A DNA stretch of 64,000 bases from Fasciola hepatica (lineage: Eukaryota; Platyhelminthes; Trematoda; Plagiorchiida; Fasciolidae), in assembly GCA_948099385.1 (NCBI GenBank), contig CANUEZ040000105.1, positions 3,467,001-3,531,000 of the forward strand, read 5' to 3'. The position numbers and the translations under genes are program-made. The notes below the pieces were generated by a model. It made no database searches. It saw nothing but the letters and a program-made list of their open reading frames with translations, and had not been told where the DNA came from. Shown here piece after piece: positions 1-9,900 of the stretch. How positions within the stretch are numbered: the first letter of the stretch is position 1; each line of letters starts with the position of its first letter.

Positions 1-599
1 CGTAGTGCGGAGGATCGAAGAACATGTTTAATGAAGAAACTGCCAGGTGAGATCTAGGGACCTTACACTGTGTTCTTAATGATATCAGCCATGTAGTTCT
101 TCGGGGGCGATTATTTTCGTTGAGGATGTTTCTGTCGCGCCGTCCGGCTTTGGTGCTGAAGACAGAGGACCCGCTTTGTGGGTCCCTATGCCTAAGCCCA
201 TCCCGCCTTCCTACTGATCAGCTTTACTAAACTCGCGTGGGTAAGTTAACGGCATTCCTCCTAGTCCAGAGTGCTAGAGCTCCATTTATTCGCTAAACTT
301 CCTTCTTTATTTTCTCATGACATAGAACTGGAAGGCCCCTTGGGCTACGGACTTACAATGGGTGCATACCTATCTAATCCAGGCATTTTGGTAGTACGTC
401 GGGCAGTGCACCTCGAGGACTACTTAGCACGCTCCCGTCGTTGACACGTCACATACTACCCTCTTGCCTACTCGCCTTTCACGTGCATTCGGTAAGCAGG
501 AGTAAGCCACTCTTCAAGTGGTTTTGTTTATTGCAGTACACACAGCAATAAACAGTGATAGTTCAAAACCGAGAAAAAAGTAGCTAACTAATGACTCGG
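1..599. other. Unassigned sequence
   Basis: No coding segment with recognisable motifs, no tandem repeat and no RNA gene was seen on either strand. It lies 3' of a minus-strand LINE-C remnant, so part of it may be that element's 3' tail or its old target. Confidence 0.4.
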
Positions 600-1690
600 T
601 ACTGCAAAGTTTTGTACTTTGAAAACCACCGTATCAATGCATTGCTACAAAATAACTCAGAGTTGTCTTGAAGTCTAGTCTTAAAGTCTTTAAGTACTAC
701 ATGGGTTCCAGGCTTTAAGCCCGATTGTCCCGGTTCTCGAGGAAATCTTTGATCGCCTGTCGGATTCACCGAGCTGAAACGAGAGCAAAAAGAAGCGGGG
801 GGGGGGCGGGGCGAGGGCGGCAATGAAAACAAAATACACATCACGCAGTGTCTCACTATTTTAGGGTTTATCTCAGTTAAGTCAGGACCTGCTCCCGTTT
901 GGAGTCTATAGCCCCTGGTCCTCGGTTTGTGACACGATAGCGAATATACTCGGCAGCGCACAAGGCAGAACTCAAAACGCTGGAGCGGGACAACGTGTGT
1001 ATTGGAGGAGCGCAACGGCGTGCAGACGACGTACACAGGCGGAGCAAGTGGCGCCACCGAAAACGGTAATTGTTTAAATAAAAAAATTTGTTAGTCTTTG
1101 TCATCGAGTGTTTTATTGGTAGCACTACACTATGGACAGTGCCTTAGGCGGAATGGGGTGCGACAATCATGAACATGTAGCGGAATGGAAATGCAGTAAA
1201 AGATATCCATTTCACTTTTTTGGACAAAGAATTACTAGGAGACCCAGGTAGAGGTCTAACTTTTCCTTGTAGATAGTTTTGTTCTGAGAGAGAGAGAGGA
1301 CAATATCTTCCGGAAGTGTGCTCCACAGAGTAATAACCCAGTAGCTACAAAAGTTAATTCGTAGTGTAGTGCGTAGTCTCGGTTTAAAAGACTTTCTGCT
1401 GTGACCACGGAGAGAAGAGACTAGACAGATGGAGAAGCAATCACTGTGACCTGATTCAAAAAGGTGAAACATCAAAAACAGATCACCACTTACGCGTCTA
1501 AAGTCAAGAGGATAAAGATTGAGGAGTGAGAGTCGGACGGGATAAGGTAGGTGGGACAGACCCCATACTGCTTTGGTGGAGGCCCTCTGAATTCTTTCTA
1601 GGATCTCGTGGTTTCGGACAAGACCAGAGTGCACTATATGACTACCGTACTGCAGCAGAGGTCGGATATACAAATAAACATCTCATCCAT
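600..1690 (-). mobile_element. LINE-C copy 1, 5'-truncated 3' half
   Basis: A CR1/Jockey-like LINE remnant. The upper part (about 1,212-1,673) encodes the end of a reverse transcriptase ORF; the lower part (about 655-1,200) is its 3' UTR. The limits come from comparison with a second copy at 33.2-35.4 kb. Both share the coding end, the block around 1,155-1,310 (matching 34,190-34,345) and the block around 655-860 (matching 33,260-33,440). The 5' end is lost near 1,690. The exact 3' end is not defined, because similarity fades below about 655. Poly-G at about 798-806 lies inside the UTR. Confidence 0.72.
1212..1673 (-). pseudogene. LINE-C reverse transcriptase, C-terminal end
   Basis: An open stretch of about 153 codons with the conserved layout of the region after the RT domain in CR1-like LINEs: 'IRPLLQYGSHIVHSGLV', then a helix like 'ERIQRASTKAVWGL', then the 'YPVRLSLLNLYPLDFRRVSGD' region. 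The catalytic RT motifs are absent, so it is a 5'-truncated relic without activity. Its initiating Met is incidental. The same segment recurs at 34,359-34,715. Confidence 0.75.
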
Positions 1691-1897
1691 AACAGTTAAT
1701 TAACTCCCTTATTGATATATTGTTCTACAACAATTCAAATGCCCGTAGTTTTACGCGTGCCTGGAGAAAGACATTTGATTAGTCATGGGGTAGGATGAAA
1801 TACTGGTCGGCAGGTAGGGGCAGATATAAATTAGAAGACCGGCGCTCAAAACGAACGGCGGCGACGACCACCCACGTCCCCGTTGTGGTCCCTCAGA
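1691..1897. other. Unassigned sequence between LINE-C1 and LINE-A1
   Basis: About 200 bp with no coding or repeat signal. It is the flank into which the LINE-A1 (TGAAC)n tail is joined, so it may be the old target. Confidence 0.4.
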
Positions 1898-1930
1898 TTC
1901 AGTTCAGTTCAGTTCAATTCAGTTCAGTTT
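1898..1930 (-). repeat. LINE-A1 3' tail, (TGAAC)n
   Basis: Plus strand reads as repeated TTCAG with one changed unit. Five LINE-A copies here end in the same pentamer at the 3' side, all in the same orientation. CR1-type LINEs are known to end in short tandem repeats rather than poly(A). Confidence 0.85.
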
Positions 1931-2114
1931 TCACAGGACTTGGTGTGGCTAGAGCCAATCGTGTGTCCAGATTGTTGTGTTGTCGGCGCGTTTCCGTAGC
2001 TCCCAACACTGCGTGATTTTTTCTTTTTCTGAAAGGCAGAAATTTTGTGCAGTATCAGCCCTGGCAGATTAAGGTGGAAACGATAAGTAAATTGCATCTG
2101 ACCCTAAAAGCTGC

Positions 2115-2440
2115 TTAACATATCTCGGGGTATACTGCCACCCAACATAGGTCTACTGCTTTCTTAAAAGCCTTCACGGTTGGGGTATTTATGACCTCTT
2201 CCGGGAGCTTATTCCAATAGGGTACCACTCTATTTGAGAAGTACTTCGCCCTAATTTGGAGCCTCGAATGCTTCCTTTGTAATCTAAGGCTATGCCCCCT
2301 TGTACCTCTCTTGGGGATCAGAGAGAAAAGGTGTTCTCGACTTATTCCTGACAGTCCTTTCATTACCTTGAAGGTTTCTATCAAATCCCCGCGAATGCGC
2401 CGTCTTTCCATCGAGAATAGGTCTAGGGCACGGAGACGCT
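2115..2440 (-). pseudogene. LINE-A1 ORF2, C-terminal domain
   Basis: The frame after a single-base shift near 2,440. It carries 'RRRIRGDLIETFKVMKGLSG', 'RGHSLRLQRKHSRL' and 'YFSNRVVPYWNKLPEEV', the conserved C-terminal segment of CR1-like ORF2 proteins, and ends naturally at 2,115. The same segment is seen in A2 (5,011-5,300) and A3 (6,703-6,891). The frame change against the upstream RT is the main break in this half of the element. Confidence 0.82.
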
Positions 2441-3642
2441 GTGTAGTTACACCCCCTTCGCCCAGCCATCATTCTAGTGGCTAGCCCTTGCACTTTCTCC
2501 AGGCAGTCGATATCTTTCTGGTAGTACGGTGCCCAGGCCTGCACGCAGTACTCCATATGCGGCCTAACTATGGCCTGATATATCGGAACGAAAATCTCCG
2601 GATCTCTACACGACATAATGGATCTAACTCGAAAGAGTTCTCTCCTGGCCGTATTGGCTGCTGAGGTGCACTGCTTTGACGGTTTGAAGCTGTTGTCCAT
2701 TATAACGTCCAAGTCTTTGACCTGCGAGACCACTTGCAACGAACCCACACCATTCTCACCAGACCCTGTATTTGTGGTCAAGCATTGACACTTGGTGAGG
2801 TTTAGTGGAAGGTCCCATTTACGTGCCCAGGTTTGTACTGCTAACACGTCAAGTTCTACATCTACTCCAGATATCTTGGCGTCATCGGCAAACATGAAGG
2901 TGGGGTTTGTAAGCCCACGTGCTAGGTCATTGATGAAGATGAGGAAGAGCAGAGGGCCGAGCACCGAGCCCTGTGGCACTCCACTTGTTACACCTTCCGG
3001 TTTTGAAACATGACTCCCCACCTTAACACTAAAGGTTCGCCCTGATAAGAAACTACTTATCCATTGTCTTGCCTTTCCAACAATTCCCACAGACTGCAGT
3101 TTGACGTCCAGAAATCTGTGGTTCACGGAATCAAACGCCTTGCTGAAGTCGAAGTAACAGACCGCAATCGATTGCCCTTCGTCCAGACGCTTGGTTACCT
3201 CATCAAGGAACTGCAGGAGATTCGTCAGACAGGATCGTCCTGCAACAAACACATGCTGAGCATTTGATATGAGGTTGTGTTGAACCAAATGCCTAGAGAT
3301 CTGTTTCCTGACTATTCGCTCCAGGCAGTTACACAGTACTGAAGTCAAGCTAACCGGCCGGTAATTTTCCGCCTTTCGCCGGGGTCCACTCTTGTAAATG
3401 CCTACCACTGTTGCTCTCCTCCAGTCTCCCGGCACAATTCCCTCTCTAAGTGACGTTTCATACAGCTTCGTCGCCGGAGCCTTCAGGACCTCGGCCAGAG
3501 GCTGGACGATTGCTGGATGAATCCCATCTGGACCTGCTGCTTTATTTCTATTCAACACTTGCAACTCCGCGTACACTTCTTCTTCTCCTACAGTAAGTTC
3601 GGGTATTGGAGGCGCCTGTGGGCCCTCCATTCTTTCCTCCAA
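2440..3642 (-). pseudogene. LINE-A1 ORF2, reverse transcriptase domain
   Basis: An open frame of about 400 codons that spans the whole RT palm and fingers. Visible landmarks in order: 'NKAAGPDGIHP' (motif 0/1), 'ENYRPVSLTSVLCN' (motif 2), 'YFDFSKAFDSVNH' (motif A), 'GVPQGSVLGPLLFLIFINDL' (motif B), 'FMFADDAK' (motif C, both catalytic Asp present) and 'WDLPLNLTKC' (motif D). The enzyme would copy the LINE RNA at a nicked target. The frame opens downstream of an in-frame stop near 3,660 and is shifted at its end near 2,440, so this is a fragment of a once longer ORF2, although the RT core itself is unbroken. Confidence 0.9.
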
Positions 3643-3649
3643 ACTATTT

Positions 3650-4135
3650 TCTGGTCAATATAGGCTCTTGAAGAATTCCAAGAGCATGTCAGCCTTGTCT
3701 TCGTCGTTTAGAGCTAGTCGTCCCTGTACTCCTTCCATAGTTGCTACGCTCTCATACGTTTGTGAGATAGCACGTAGGCGTAGGGTCGCTTTGGGTTTGT
3801 GCGGACCGACGCAGCTAACCGACGCTCGAAGGCATATTTCTCCACTCTTTGGATCTCTTGAGCTCTGTTCCTAGCCATCTTATAGCTATTCCATGCCCCC
3901 CGAGTTCTGTTTAGCTTGTACGCCGCCCATCGTTGCCTACGAATAACTATGGCCTTGCGGACTTTTGACTTCCACCATGGGGGTAGATTTCTACTGCTTG
4001 CCGCCGTCAGAGGTGCGAACTCATCTGTAAGTTCGAGTAGCCCCATCTTGATGGTCTCCCAGAGTTCCTCTACGGAGGCGTTTGTGTGTCTCGGTGTCCA
4101 CTGAATTTCCTCCGCCGCCCTCTTTAGTTCACCTA
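3650..4135 (-). pseudogene. LINE-A1 ORF2, linker between endonuclease and RT
   Basis: Contains 'LPPWWKSKVRKAIVIRRQRW' and a run of basic residues, typical of the basic linker between the endonuclease and RT of CR1/Jockey LINEs. The frame changes near 3,765, and a stop lies near 3,660. The usual end of the endonuclease (an SDH-type motif) is missing before it, pointing to a deletion near 4,140. Confidence 0.75.
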
Positions 4136-4141
4136 TGTTGA

Positions 4142-4735
4142 TTATTCCATAGCGCCTACGTCCTGATGGTGCCGCGTGATGATTAAGTCAAGGAGAGACG
4201 GGTGCTGTCCACCTCTGTGTCTAGTGGCCTGTGTCAAATGCTGCGTAAGTGCATGTAACTGGACCCACTGCAGAAGCTTGTCGCCCGTCGATCCCCTTGG
4301 TGCGATCCCGCTTTCCCAGTTAATTTCGGGTAGGTTGAGATCCCCTAATAAGATGAACTCCTTTGTCTGTGCCAGCACCGTATCCAGCATTTGCAAGAGC
4401 TCAACGTCTTCCTCAACTGTGGCTAGCGGTGCCCTGTAGATACAGATAATGCATACTGTACGCCCCTCAATCCTGATAAAGCAAGATCTGACCTGTACAT
4501 TACCGGAGACTAAGTTGAACGGAGTCTCCCAATGGCCTATGTCGGTGCGTATTAGAAGTGCCACTCCGCCCCCTGCCTTCCATCGGTTCTATCCTGTCTG
4601 TAGGCAGCGTAGCCCTGGAAGCGCATGTCAGTAGATGGCTTTATCCACGTTTCCGTCAATGCAACGACATCAGACTTCGCTATCCTAGTCGTCAACTCCC
4701 TTCTTTTTCCCGGGAGACTGCAGGTGTTGATAGTT
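4142..4735 (-). pseudogene. LINE-A1 ORF2, APE-type endonuclease
   Basis: Endonuclease/exonuclease/phosphatase fold that nicks target DNA. Landmarks: 'SDVVALTETWIKPSTDMRF' (catalytic Glu in TETW) in a first frame near 4,690-4,630, then after a frame change near 4,565 'CIICIYRAPL', and 'FILLGDLNLPEINW', where the usual GDFN reads GDLN, followed by 'LLDLIITRHHQDV'. The C-terminal SDH-type motif is not present, so the copy is inactive. Confidence 0.85.
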
Positions 4736-4742
4736 ATTGACG

Positions 4743-4764
4743 GTTCAGTTCAGTTCAGTTCAGT
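4743..4764 (-). repeat. LINE-A2 3' tail, (TGAAC)n
   Basis: Four clean pentamer units, TTCAG on the plus strand, directly joined to the 5' end of A1. Confidence 0.85.
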
Positions 4765-5010
4765 CTGCACAGGACAGGTAATGGCCACGGCCAATCGAGC
4801 GTCCAGAATTCCTTCGATGGTATGCCGAGTTTATTTTGTCGAATCCCAGCTACAAATGAGAGGGAAACAGAAAACCTCATCGCATATCAACCGCGAGAGA
4901 CATGATGCATCGTGAGCGTTCACCGAGACTGTATACAATGAGCGAAAAAGTCTATAAAACATACTCCAGAGGGACCACAGTGCTACCCGTCATCCATCTA
5001 TTTGATATAC

Positions 5011-5601
5011 TCAAGGCTCACTACGAGGAAATATCTCGTACCACTTGCGATCTATGGCACCTTTGAAGGATTGGACGGTCTGCAGGTCTACCATTCCACC
5101 AGGCAGACCATTCCAACTGTTCACAACCCTGTTGCTGAAGAAGTGCGACCCGGCCATCAACCTAGCTCGGGCTTTTATCAGCTTCTTTTCATATCCCCTT
5201 GTTCTGGAATCTACGGCCACTTGGAATAGACTATCTGGTCTAAGGCCAGAAAAGCCCTTCGTTACCTTGAGCGCTTCTATAAGATCCCCTCGACGTCTCC
5301 GCCTCTCCAACGAGAAGAGATTCGGGTCACGGAGTCTCTGCTCGTAATTCTCACCTCTCTTCCCTTCAACCATTCGCGTGGCGAGACGTTGGACTTTCTC
5401 GAGGCAGGCGGCGTCCTTTTTGTAAAAGGGTGACCAAGCCTTCATGCTACCTTCTAAGTGAGGTTGGACTATAGCCATGTAAATAGGTACAAACACCTCC
5501 GGCTGCCGGCAAGACAAAACTGATCGCAGCCTAAAGAGCTCCCCACGAGCCTTATGCGCATCAGCATTGCACTGCTCCGACCATTTGAAGTCACTGTTCA
5601 T
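5011..5601 (-). pseudogene. LINE-A2 ORF2, post-RT and C-terminal domain
   Basis: Open frame of 196 codons ending in a natural stop. Contains 'RGELFRLRSVLSCRQPEVF', 'CLEKVQRLATRMVEG', 'RRRRRGDLIEALKVTKGFSG' and 'FFSNRVVNSWNGLPG'. This is the 3' half of a CR1-like ORF2; the upstream RT lies in a neighbouring frame and is separated by about 70 bp of shifted sequence. Confidence 0.82.
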
Positions 5602-5669
5602 AATGACCCCAAGGTCTTTAATCTTACTGACTGCCTCTATGGTGAATGGCCTTTGATCATGATCGACAG

Positions 5670-6300
5670 TTAGGCTCTCTGTTTCCTTGACAACAAATGG
5701 CTTTTTTCAGCTTTCAGAGGTAAGTCCCATTTGTATGCCCAGTTCAGGACGGCACCTATTTCCCTGCCCAAGTCCGCCCTACCCTCATGTCTAACAATCT
5801 TCATATCATCCGCAAAAATAAAGCTAAGCGATTGAAGAGCGGATGCCAGATCATCAATAAATAACAAGAATAGGACCGGGCCTAGGACGGATCCCTGAGG
5901 TACACCACTGGTGAGGCTCACCAAACCGGAGCACCTGTCCCCCACATTAGAGCAAAACGTCCCGGGGGAGAGGAAGTCATCCAGGCATCTAAATACAGGC
6001 CCACCTATGCCGAACGTCTCCATGTTGCATAGCAAGAGACGATAATTAACGGAGTCGAATGCCTTGCTAAAGTCGAGGTAGCATACCTCAACTTCCTCAC
6101 CTCCGTCCAGCCGTCGAGTTACTTCATCTAAGAAGCACAGGAGATTGGTCATACAAGATCTCTTTTCCAGGAATCCACGCTAGGCCGGACTTCACATGGA
6201 GTGCTCCAGTAAGCGCTGGCAGATGTGGGTGCGGATGATCTTTTCCAGGACTTTACATAGGATGCTAGTTAGGCTTACCTGTCTGTAGTTCTGCACAGCC
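5670..6300 (-). pseudogene. LINE-A2 ORF2, reverse transcriptase domain (5'-truncated)
   Basis: Landmarks: 'SLTSILCKVLEKIIR' upstream of a stop near 6,180, then 'EVCYLDFSKAFDSVN' (motif A), 'SGVPQGSVLGPVLFLLFIDD' (motif B), 'SFIFADDMKIVR' (motif C, both Asp kept) and 'YKWDLPLKAEKS' (motif D). The N-terminal fingers are missing through 5' truncation at about 6,300, typical of incomplete reverse transcription. Not functional. Confidence 0.86.
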
Positions 6301-6470
6301 GATTAATGCAGACCAGAGTAGATCAGAGCACAAGACAGGTGACAAATGCTAATGATAGTCCATTGTCTCTCACCTGCAAGCCTCGGGGTCCCACCATGAT
6401 TCGACTTTCTGGGATCCTCTCTCTTTTATAGGCTAGGAGCACGACACATGTCGGGAGTACCGTCAAAGAT
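6301..6470. other. Short spacer between LINE-A2 and LINE-A3
   Basis: About 170 bp with no recognised feature, bounded by the truncated 5' end of A2 and the tail of A3. Confidence 0.4.
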
Positions 6471-7040
6471 TTCAGTTCAGTTCGGTTCAGTTTGCGCGTT
6501 TCCGTAGCTCCTAATACTGCGTGAGTTTGTTTCTGAAAGGCAGTATCAGCCCTTGCGGAGAAAAGTGAAAACAATGAGTACATTGCGTCTGGCCCTACAA
6601 AACGGCTTAACACACTGCCACTCAACACTGGTCTACCGCCTCCTCAAAGGCCCCCACTGTTGTGGCATTTATGACTTCCCCCATGAGCTTATTCCAAAGG
6701 ATTCAAGCTCTATCTGAGAGGTAATTCACCCTAATTTGGAGCCCCGAGCGCCTTCTTTGTAATCTAAGGCTATGCCCCCTTGTGCTTCTCTCTGGGACTG
6801 GAGAGAAAATGCCTTCTCGATTTATACCCAAAAGCCCCCTCATTACCTCGAAGGTTTCTATGAAATCCCAGCGAACTCGCCGCTTTTTCACTAAGAACAG
6901 ATCCAGGGCACGGAGACGCTCTGTTTAGCTAAGCCCCCTTGCCCAGCCACCATTATAGTGGCTAGCCCTTGCGCTTTCTCCAGACGGTCTATATCTATCT
7001 GGTAGTACGGTGCCTAGGCTTGCTCGCAGTACTCCACGTA
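6471..7040 (-). mobile_element. LINE-A copy 3 (A3), short 3' fragment
   Basis: A 5'-truncated LINE-A end closely related to A1: post-RT segment (about 7,040-6,950), C-terminal domain (6,891-6,703), 3' UTR and a (TGAAC)n tail at 6,492-6,471. The UTR block at 6,493-6,600 matches A1 at 1,985-2,110. Stops occur in the coding part. It is the third copy in a row with the same orientation. Confidence 0.82.
6703..6891 (-). pseudogene. LINE-A3 ORF2 C-terminal fragment
   Basis: Sixty-two codons with 'RWDFIETFEVMRGLLGINR' and 'RGHSLRLQRRRSGLQIRV', the same C-terminal segment as A1 2,115-2,411. No catalytic motif. Confidence 0.78.
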
Positions 7041-7270
7041 GCAAAGAGCGATATTACAACAGAGTAGCCCTCGAAAACTAACAGGTTCGCTCTTCCTGCA
7101 ATATTCAAGACCCCTAGACACCAGTGGTCGCGAAATAGTAGGGAAAAGAAGGGAAAATCAAGAAGTGTTTGGGGAGGCACTTAGGCAGACTGAAACTGAC
7201 TGGAGAAGAGCAAGGGGGAGAGCTGGGAAAAAGAGAGAAGGGAGAAAGGCAGTGCTGAATAGGTATAAAG
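7041..7270. other. Flank of LINE-B1 3' end, with a motif shared with 22,350-22,384
   Basis: No gene. The part next to LINE-B1 (about 7,239-7,272) matches the sequence at 22,350-22,384, just outside the other end of LINE-B1, with about five mismatches in 33 bases. See findings. Confidence 0.5.
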
Positions 7271-7280
7271 CAATAATAAC

Positions 7281-7313
<33 letters not shown>
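7271..7313 (-). repeat. LINE-B1 3' tail, (ATT)n
   Basis: About 14 trinucleotide units, ATT on the minus strand, with a few changed units. Three other LINE-B 3' ends (28,513-28,534; 41,411-41,445; 57,901-57,934) carry shorter and more degenerate ATT/ATC runs at the same place. Confidence 0.85.
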
Positions 7314-7314
<1 letters not shown>

Positions 7315-7365
7315 GTATAGTTCTCGACCATGGTCGAGACCCACTCGCAAGCGCATGATCATGGT
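7314..7365 (-). other. LINE-B 3'-terminal conserved block, copy in B1
   Basis: Minus strand contains CATGATCATGCGCTTGCGAG followed by TCTCGACCATGGTCGAGAAC and TATACCATT directly before the ATT tail. The inner part can pair with itself (CTCGACCATGGTCGAG is a perfect palindrome). Related blocks sit before the tails of B2, B3 and B4. This is the likely RNA end recognised by the element's own RT. Confidence 0.7.
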
Positions 7366-9496
7366 GTACAACGTTACTCAAAACGATGAACTATATACGA
7401 AGTTCAAGAAAACGAGCCCAAAACGTCAGAAACAAAACAATATAGCTAAGGATAGTTTGAATCGACCGAAATGACAATGGTTTGCTCGTCAAGCGCAGTT
7501 TGGTTTCGAACCCTAGTTGGTTGGGGGTGGCCCGCGGAAATACAGCATAGGTCGCGAAAATATAGCGCTAAGGATGCGTTATAAACTGAAATAATGCAAG
7601 CTATGGATAACGGAGGCCTACTGGGGTTCTATGAACGGAATAAGTTATGAACATGGAGAGATGAAAGAAATGTATGGGAGTACTCTCGTGGACTTTGATG
7701 AATATGAAGAGAACGGCTCTCTATGAAGAGGATGTCGGCCCGGAATGACGGATATTCTCGGGTTCAATAAACGGAGTGCGTCATAAAAATGGGAGACATG
7801 AACAAGTTGCGTGAAAATGCACTAGGAAACGTTGATGAATGTGGAGGAAACAGCAATCCATATAAAAGGTGAGTTTAGGTTCAGGATCAATAACCCGTAT
7901 CACTCAGAAAAAAGGGAGAGCAACTTGAAGGCCTCGAATTGGTGAAGGATCATTTTCAAGCCGGATAACGATCGAAAGAAAAAGGAAATCTTGCAACAGA
8001 AAACTGAGTGGAAAGCCTCAGCGTAGGCTTGCACCTTACGGTTCTGTTAAGCTGACATAAATATATTGACTAATTGATTCTCAGTGATATTCGGCGTCAT
8101 TATTGGGAACCACGGATAGGGGGGATAAGTGGACTTGCCTTCGGATGGCGTATCGAAATTTAATAAGTAACAAATTCCTGTGGTGCTTATTCTGGCTCTG
8201 TTTTTGTATTATTTCACTTGAGACCAAGGTGACGTGCAGCATCCCGTGGGTATGGTTCCTCAAGCGGGGCAAGGGACGTGTCGATCAATCAGTAGAACGT
8301 TGCTTGTAAACTGTTATTTGTGAAGACTCGAACAGTAATATCAGTAGTGGAGGTGTTGCGTTAGAAGACGCCTATCAATTTACTGGTAAGCCGTTGAGAA
8401 TGTTTTAGGTCGTGTGGCTCGATTGCAATCCCGTTTGGCATGGAAGATTCCATTTAGGTCTCTGTTGGTACGGGTCAAAGTGTGGACCTTGATCACCGAA
8501 GGTGGAGCTCGATAGGGTGGGCGACGACAAACTTGAAATAAATGATGTTAGCAGTCTGGACGTGGTTCCAGCCTTGAGTTATGATAATAGATGGCGACAA
8601 TTAACGATGAACTGGTTGGATTTATGTGAACTGTCAGGGGCACATTCCATACTCTGATCTGGGTTTTAATTCGAGAGTTTAAGTAGAGTAGGGTTGCAAG
8701 GGAGTGATAAGTACTAATACAGGCTAGAAAGATAGTGTACACCGAGTGAGCTGCAGCGTCCGCTTTTCAAAGGATAAATGGTTTGCACGCAATTAGAAGT
8801 TCTGGAGAGCAATTAAGTAAGGTAGCAAAAAGAACCACTAGGGTATCGGTAGCGATGCGTTAGGGAAAATTGTTATCATGCAGAGAAACGTGGACGTACG
8901 TTGGTCTGTGCTCCTACTCGGCAGTGCCGGCCTACTGAGATTAAACTTAAAAGTGGGCAGGGAAATATCATGACGCGGTGGTAGCATGAATATCATATTT
9001 GCTATAAAAGTGAGGAGAGATAGTGAGTAGGGAATGGAAAACATGAACGGTTCTCCGTGTTCATTTTTGTAGACTTAAGTGAGGCAGGTTTTGGTCATCT
9101 GTTGCCTCCATATGTTATCCATGTCGGTGGGCTTAAAGTCCAGGCTGCGGTAGTGATTGTAGTTGGCAGGAGGCTGTGGTTACTGTTAGGTAGGGTTGTA
9201 AACCTAAGCCTGGCTTCGATGCTGAGACATCGAGAAGACCGCTTCTTAGGAAAGATGACGGAAGATGAAGGGGTATAGATGGAAAAGGTGACCAGTTTTC
9301 CCAATGTTGTTTTCTCTTTTTTTCTCCTTTTCCGGGCTTCCACGCGGTTGCAGTTATTCGTCAGGTACGTCCCCACGCTGTCCGGGTTAATGGGTTGAAA
9401 GTCGAGGCTATGACAGCGATTGTATTTGACGTAGACACGCATGCTAGGTACGCTTATGGGGGGTATGGGGTGGTTGAAACGTAGGAAGGGGGTGGA
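7366..9496 (-). other. LINE-B1 3' UTR, distal part
   Basis: About 2.1 kb with only short frames and no motif. It is assigned to the 3' UTR because it runs from the BEL/Pao target site to the 3' block and tail. Only the first few tens of bases after the insertion clearly match B2; the rest has diverged. Confidence 0.6.
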
Positions 9497-9501
9497 TAAG
9501 C
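9497..9501. repeat. Target site duplication TAAGC (left)
   Basis: Five bases directly outside the left LTR, identical to 16,217-16,221. Five bp is usual for BEL/Pao integrases. Confidence 0.92.
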
Positions 9502-9880
9502 TGTTACGAACGTTTGAGCAATGCGTAGCCAAATTCGCAACGGATCCCGAAATCAGAAGGCGATTATCCGTGATAATTCTACGATACTAGATTATTAAAA
9601 TAAACAATGACATAAACAATATACAAACCTCAATAATACGATCACAAAGACTCAACAACGAGAAACCGAATAGCAGCGTGTGAGCAGACAGCACGTGCGT
9701 CACGCAGGTCCTGAGCAAGGATGTGCCAAAATAGCGCTCTGGGCGCGAACAAACAACAATTGGTCCAGAAAAACAACCAGTTCGTAAAGACAAGTCAATA
9801 GTGTATGGAAATGAGTGATGTTGGGAAAAAACACTGAATCGCGAGGGAAAAAGGGGGATTTTCCACGACCGGCTGTTACA
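9502..9880 (-). repeat. BEL/Pao copy 1, 3' LTR
   Basis: 379 bp, base-for-base identical to 15,838-16,216. In element orientation it is the downstream LTR. Ends are TGT...ACA. Confidence 0.95.
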
Positions 9881-9900
9881 CCGCCCACCAAAATCCTCCT
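9881..9900 (-). promoter_or_regulatory. Candidate polypurine tract of BEL/Pao copy 1
   Basis: Minus strand AGGAGGATTTTGGTGGGCGG ends exactly at the 3' LTR. A purine-rich run here would prime plus-strand DNA synthesis. Copy 2 has the same run with one change (55,631-55,650). The central TTTT makes it imperfect. Confidence 0.6.

Larger units (their letters stand above)
1898..4742 (-). mobile_element. LINE-A copy 1 (A1), CR1-like, near complete ORF2
   Basis: The most complete LINE-A copy. On the minus strand it reads: endonuclease start (about 4,735), endonuclease (to 4,142), linker (4,120-3,650), reverse transcriptase (3,642-2,440), C-terminal domain (to 2,115), a short 3' UTR of about 180 bp, then a (TGAAC)n tail at 1,930-1,898. 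It is a non-LTR element that would integrate by target-primed reverse transcription. Frameshifts and stops inside ORF2, and loss of the last part of the endonuclease, make this copy inactive. Its 5' end abuts the tail of the next LINE-A copy (A2) at 4,743. Confidence 0.88.
4743..6300 (-). mobile_element. LINE-A copy 2 (A2), 5'-truncated
   Basis: Minus-strand LINE-A fragment: RT from about 6,300 (starting in the 'NYRQVSLTS' motif) through the C-terminal domain (stop at 5,011), a 3' UTR of about 240 bp (5,010-4,765) and a (TGAAC)n tail at 4,764-4,743 which touches the 5' end of A1. It lacks endonuclease, linker and RT motif 0/1. The 3' UTR resembles those at 24,785-24,960 and 22,385-22,530 more than that of A1, so at least two LINE-A subfamilies are present. 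Confidence 0.85.

Noticed and set aside
7271..7313. ATT repeat as an independent microsatellite or CRISPR-like array
   Set aside because: It has no spacers and sits at a LINE 3' end, matched by other LINE-B copies.
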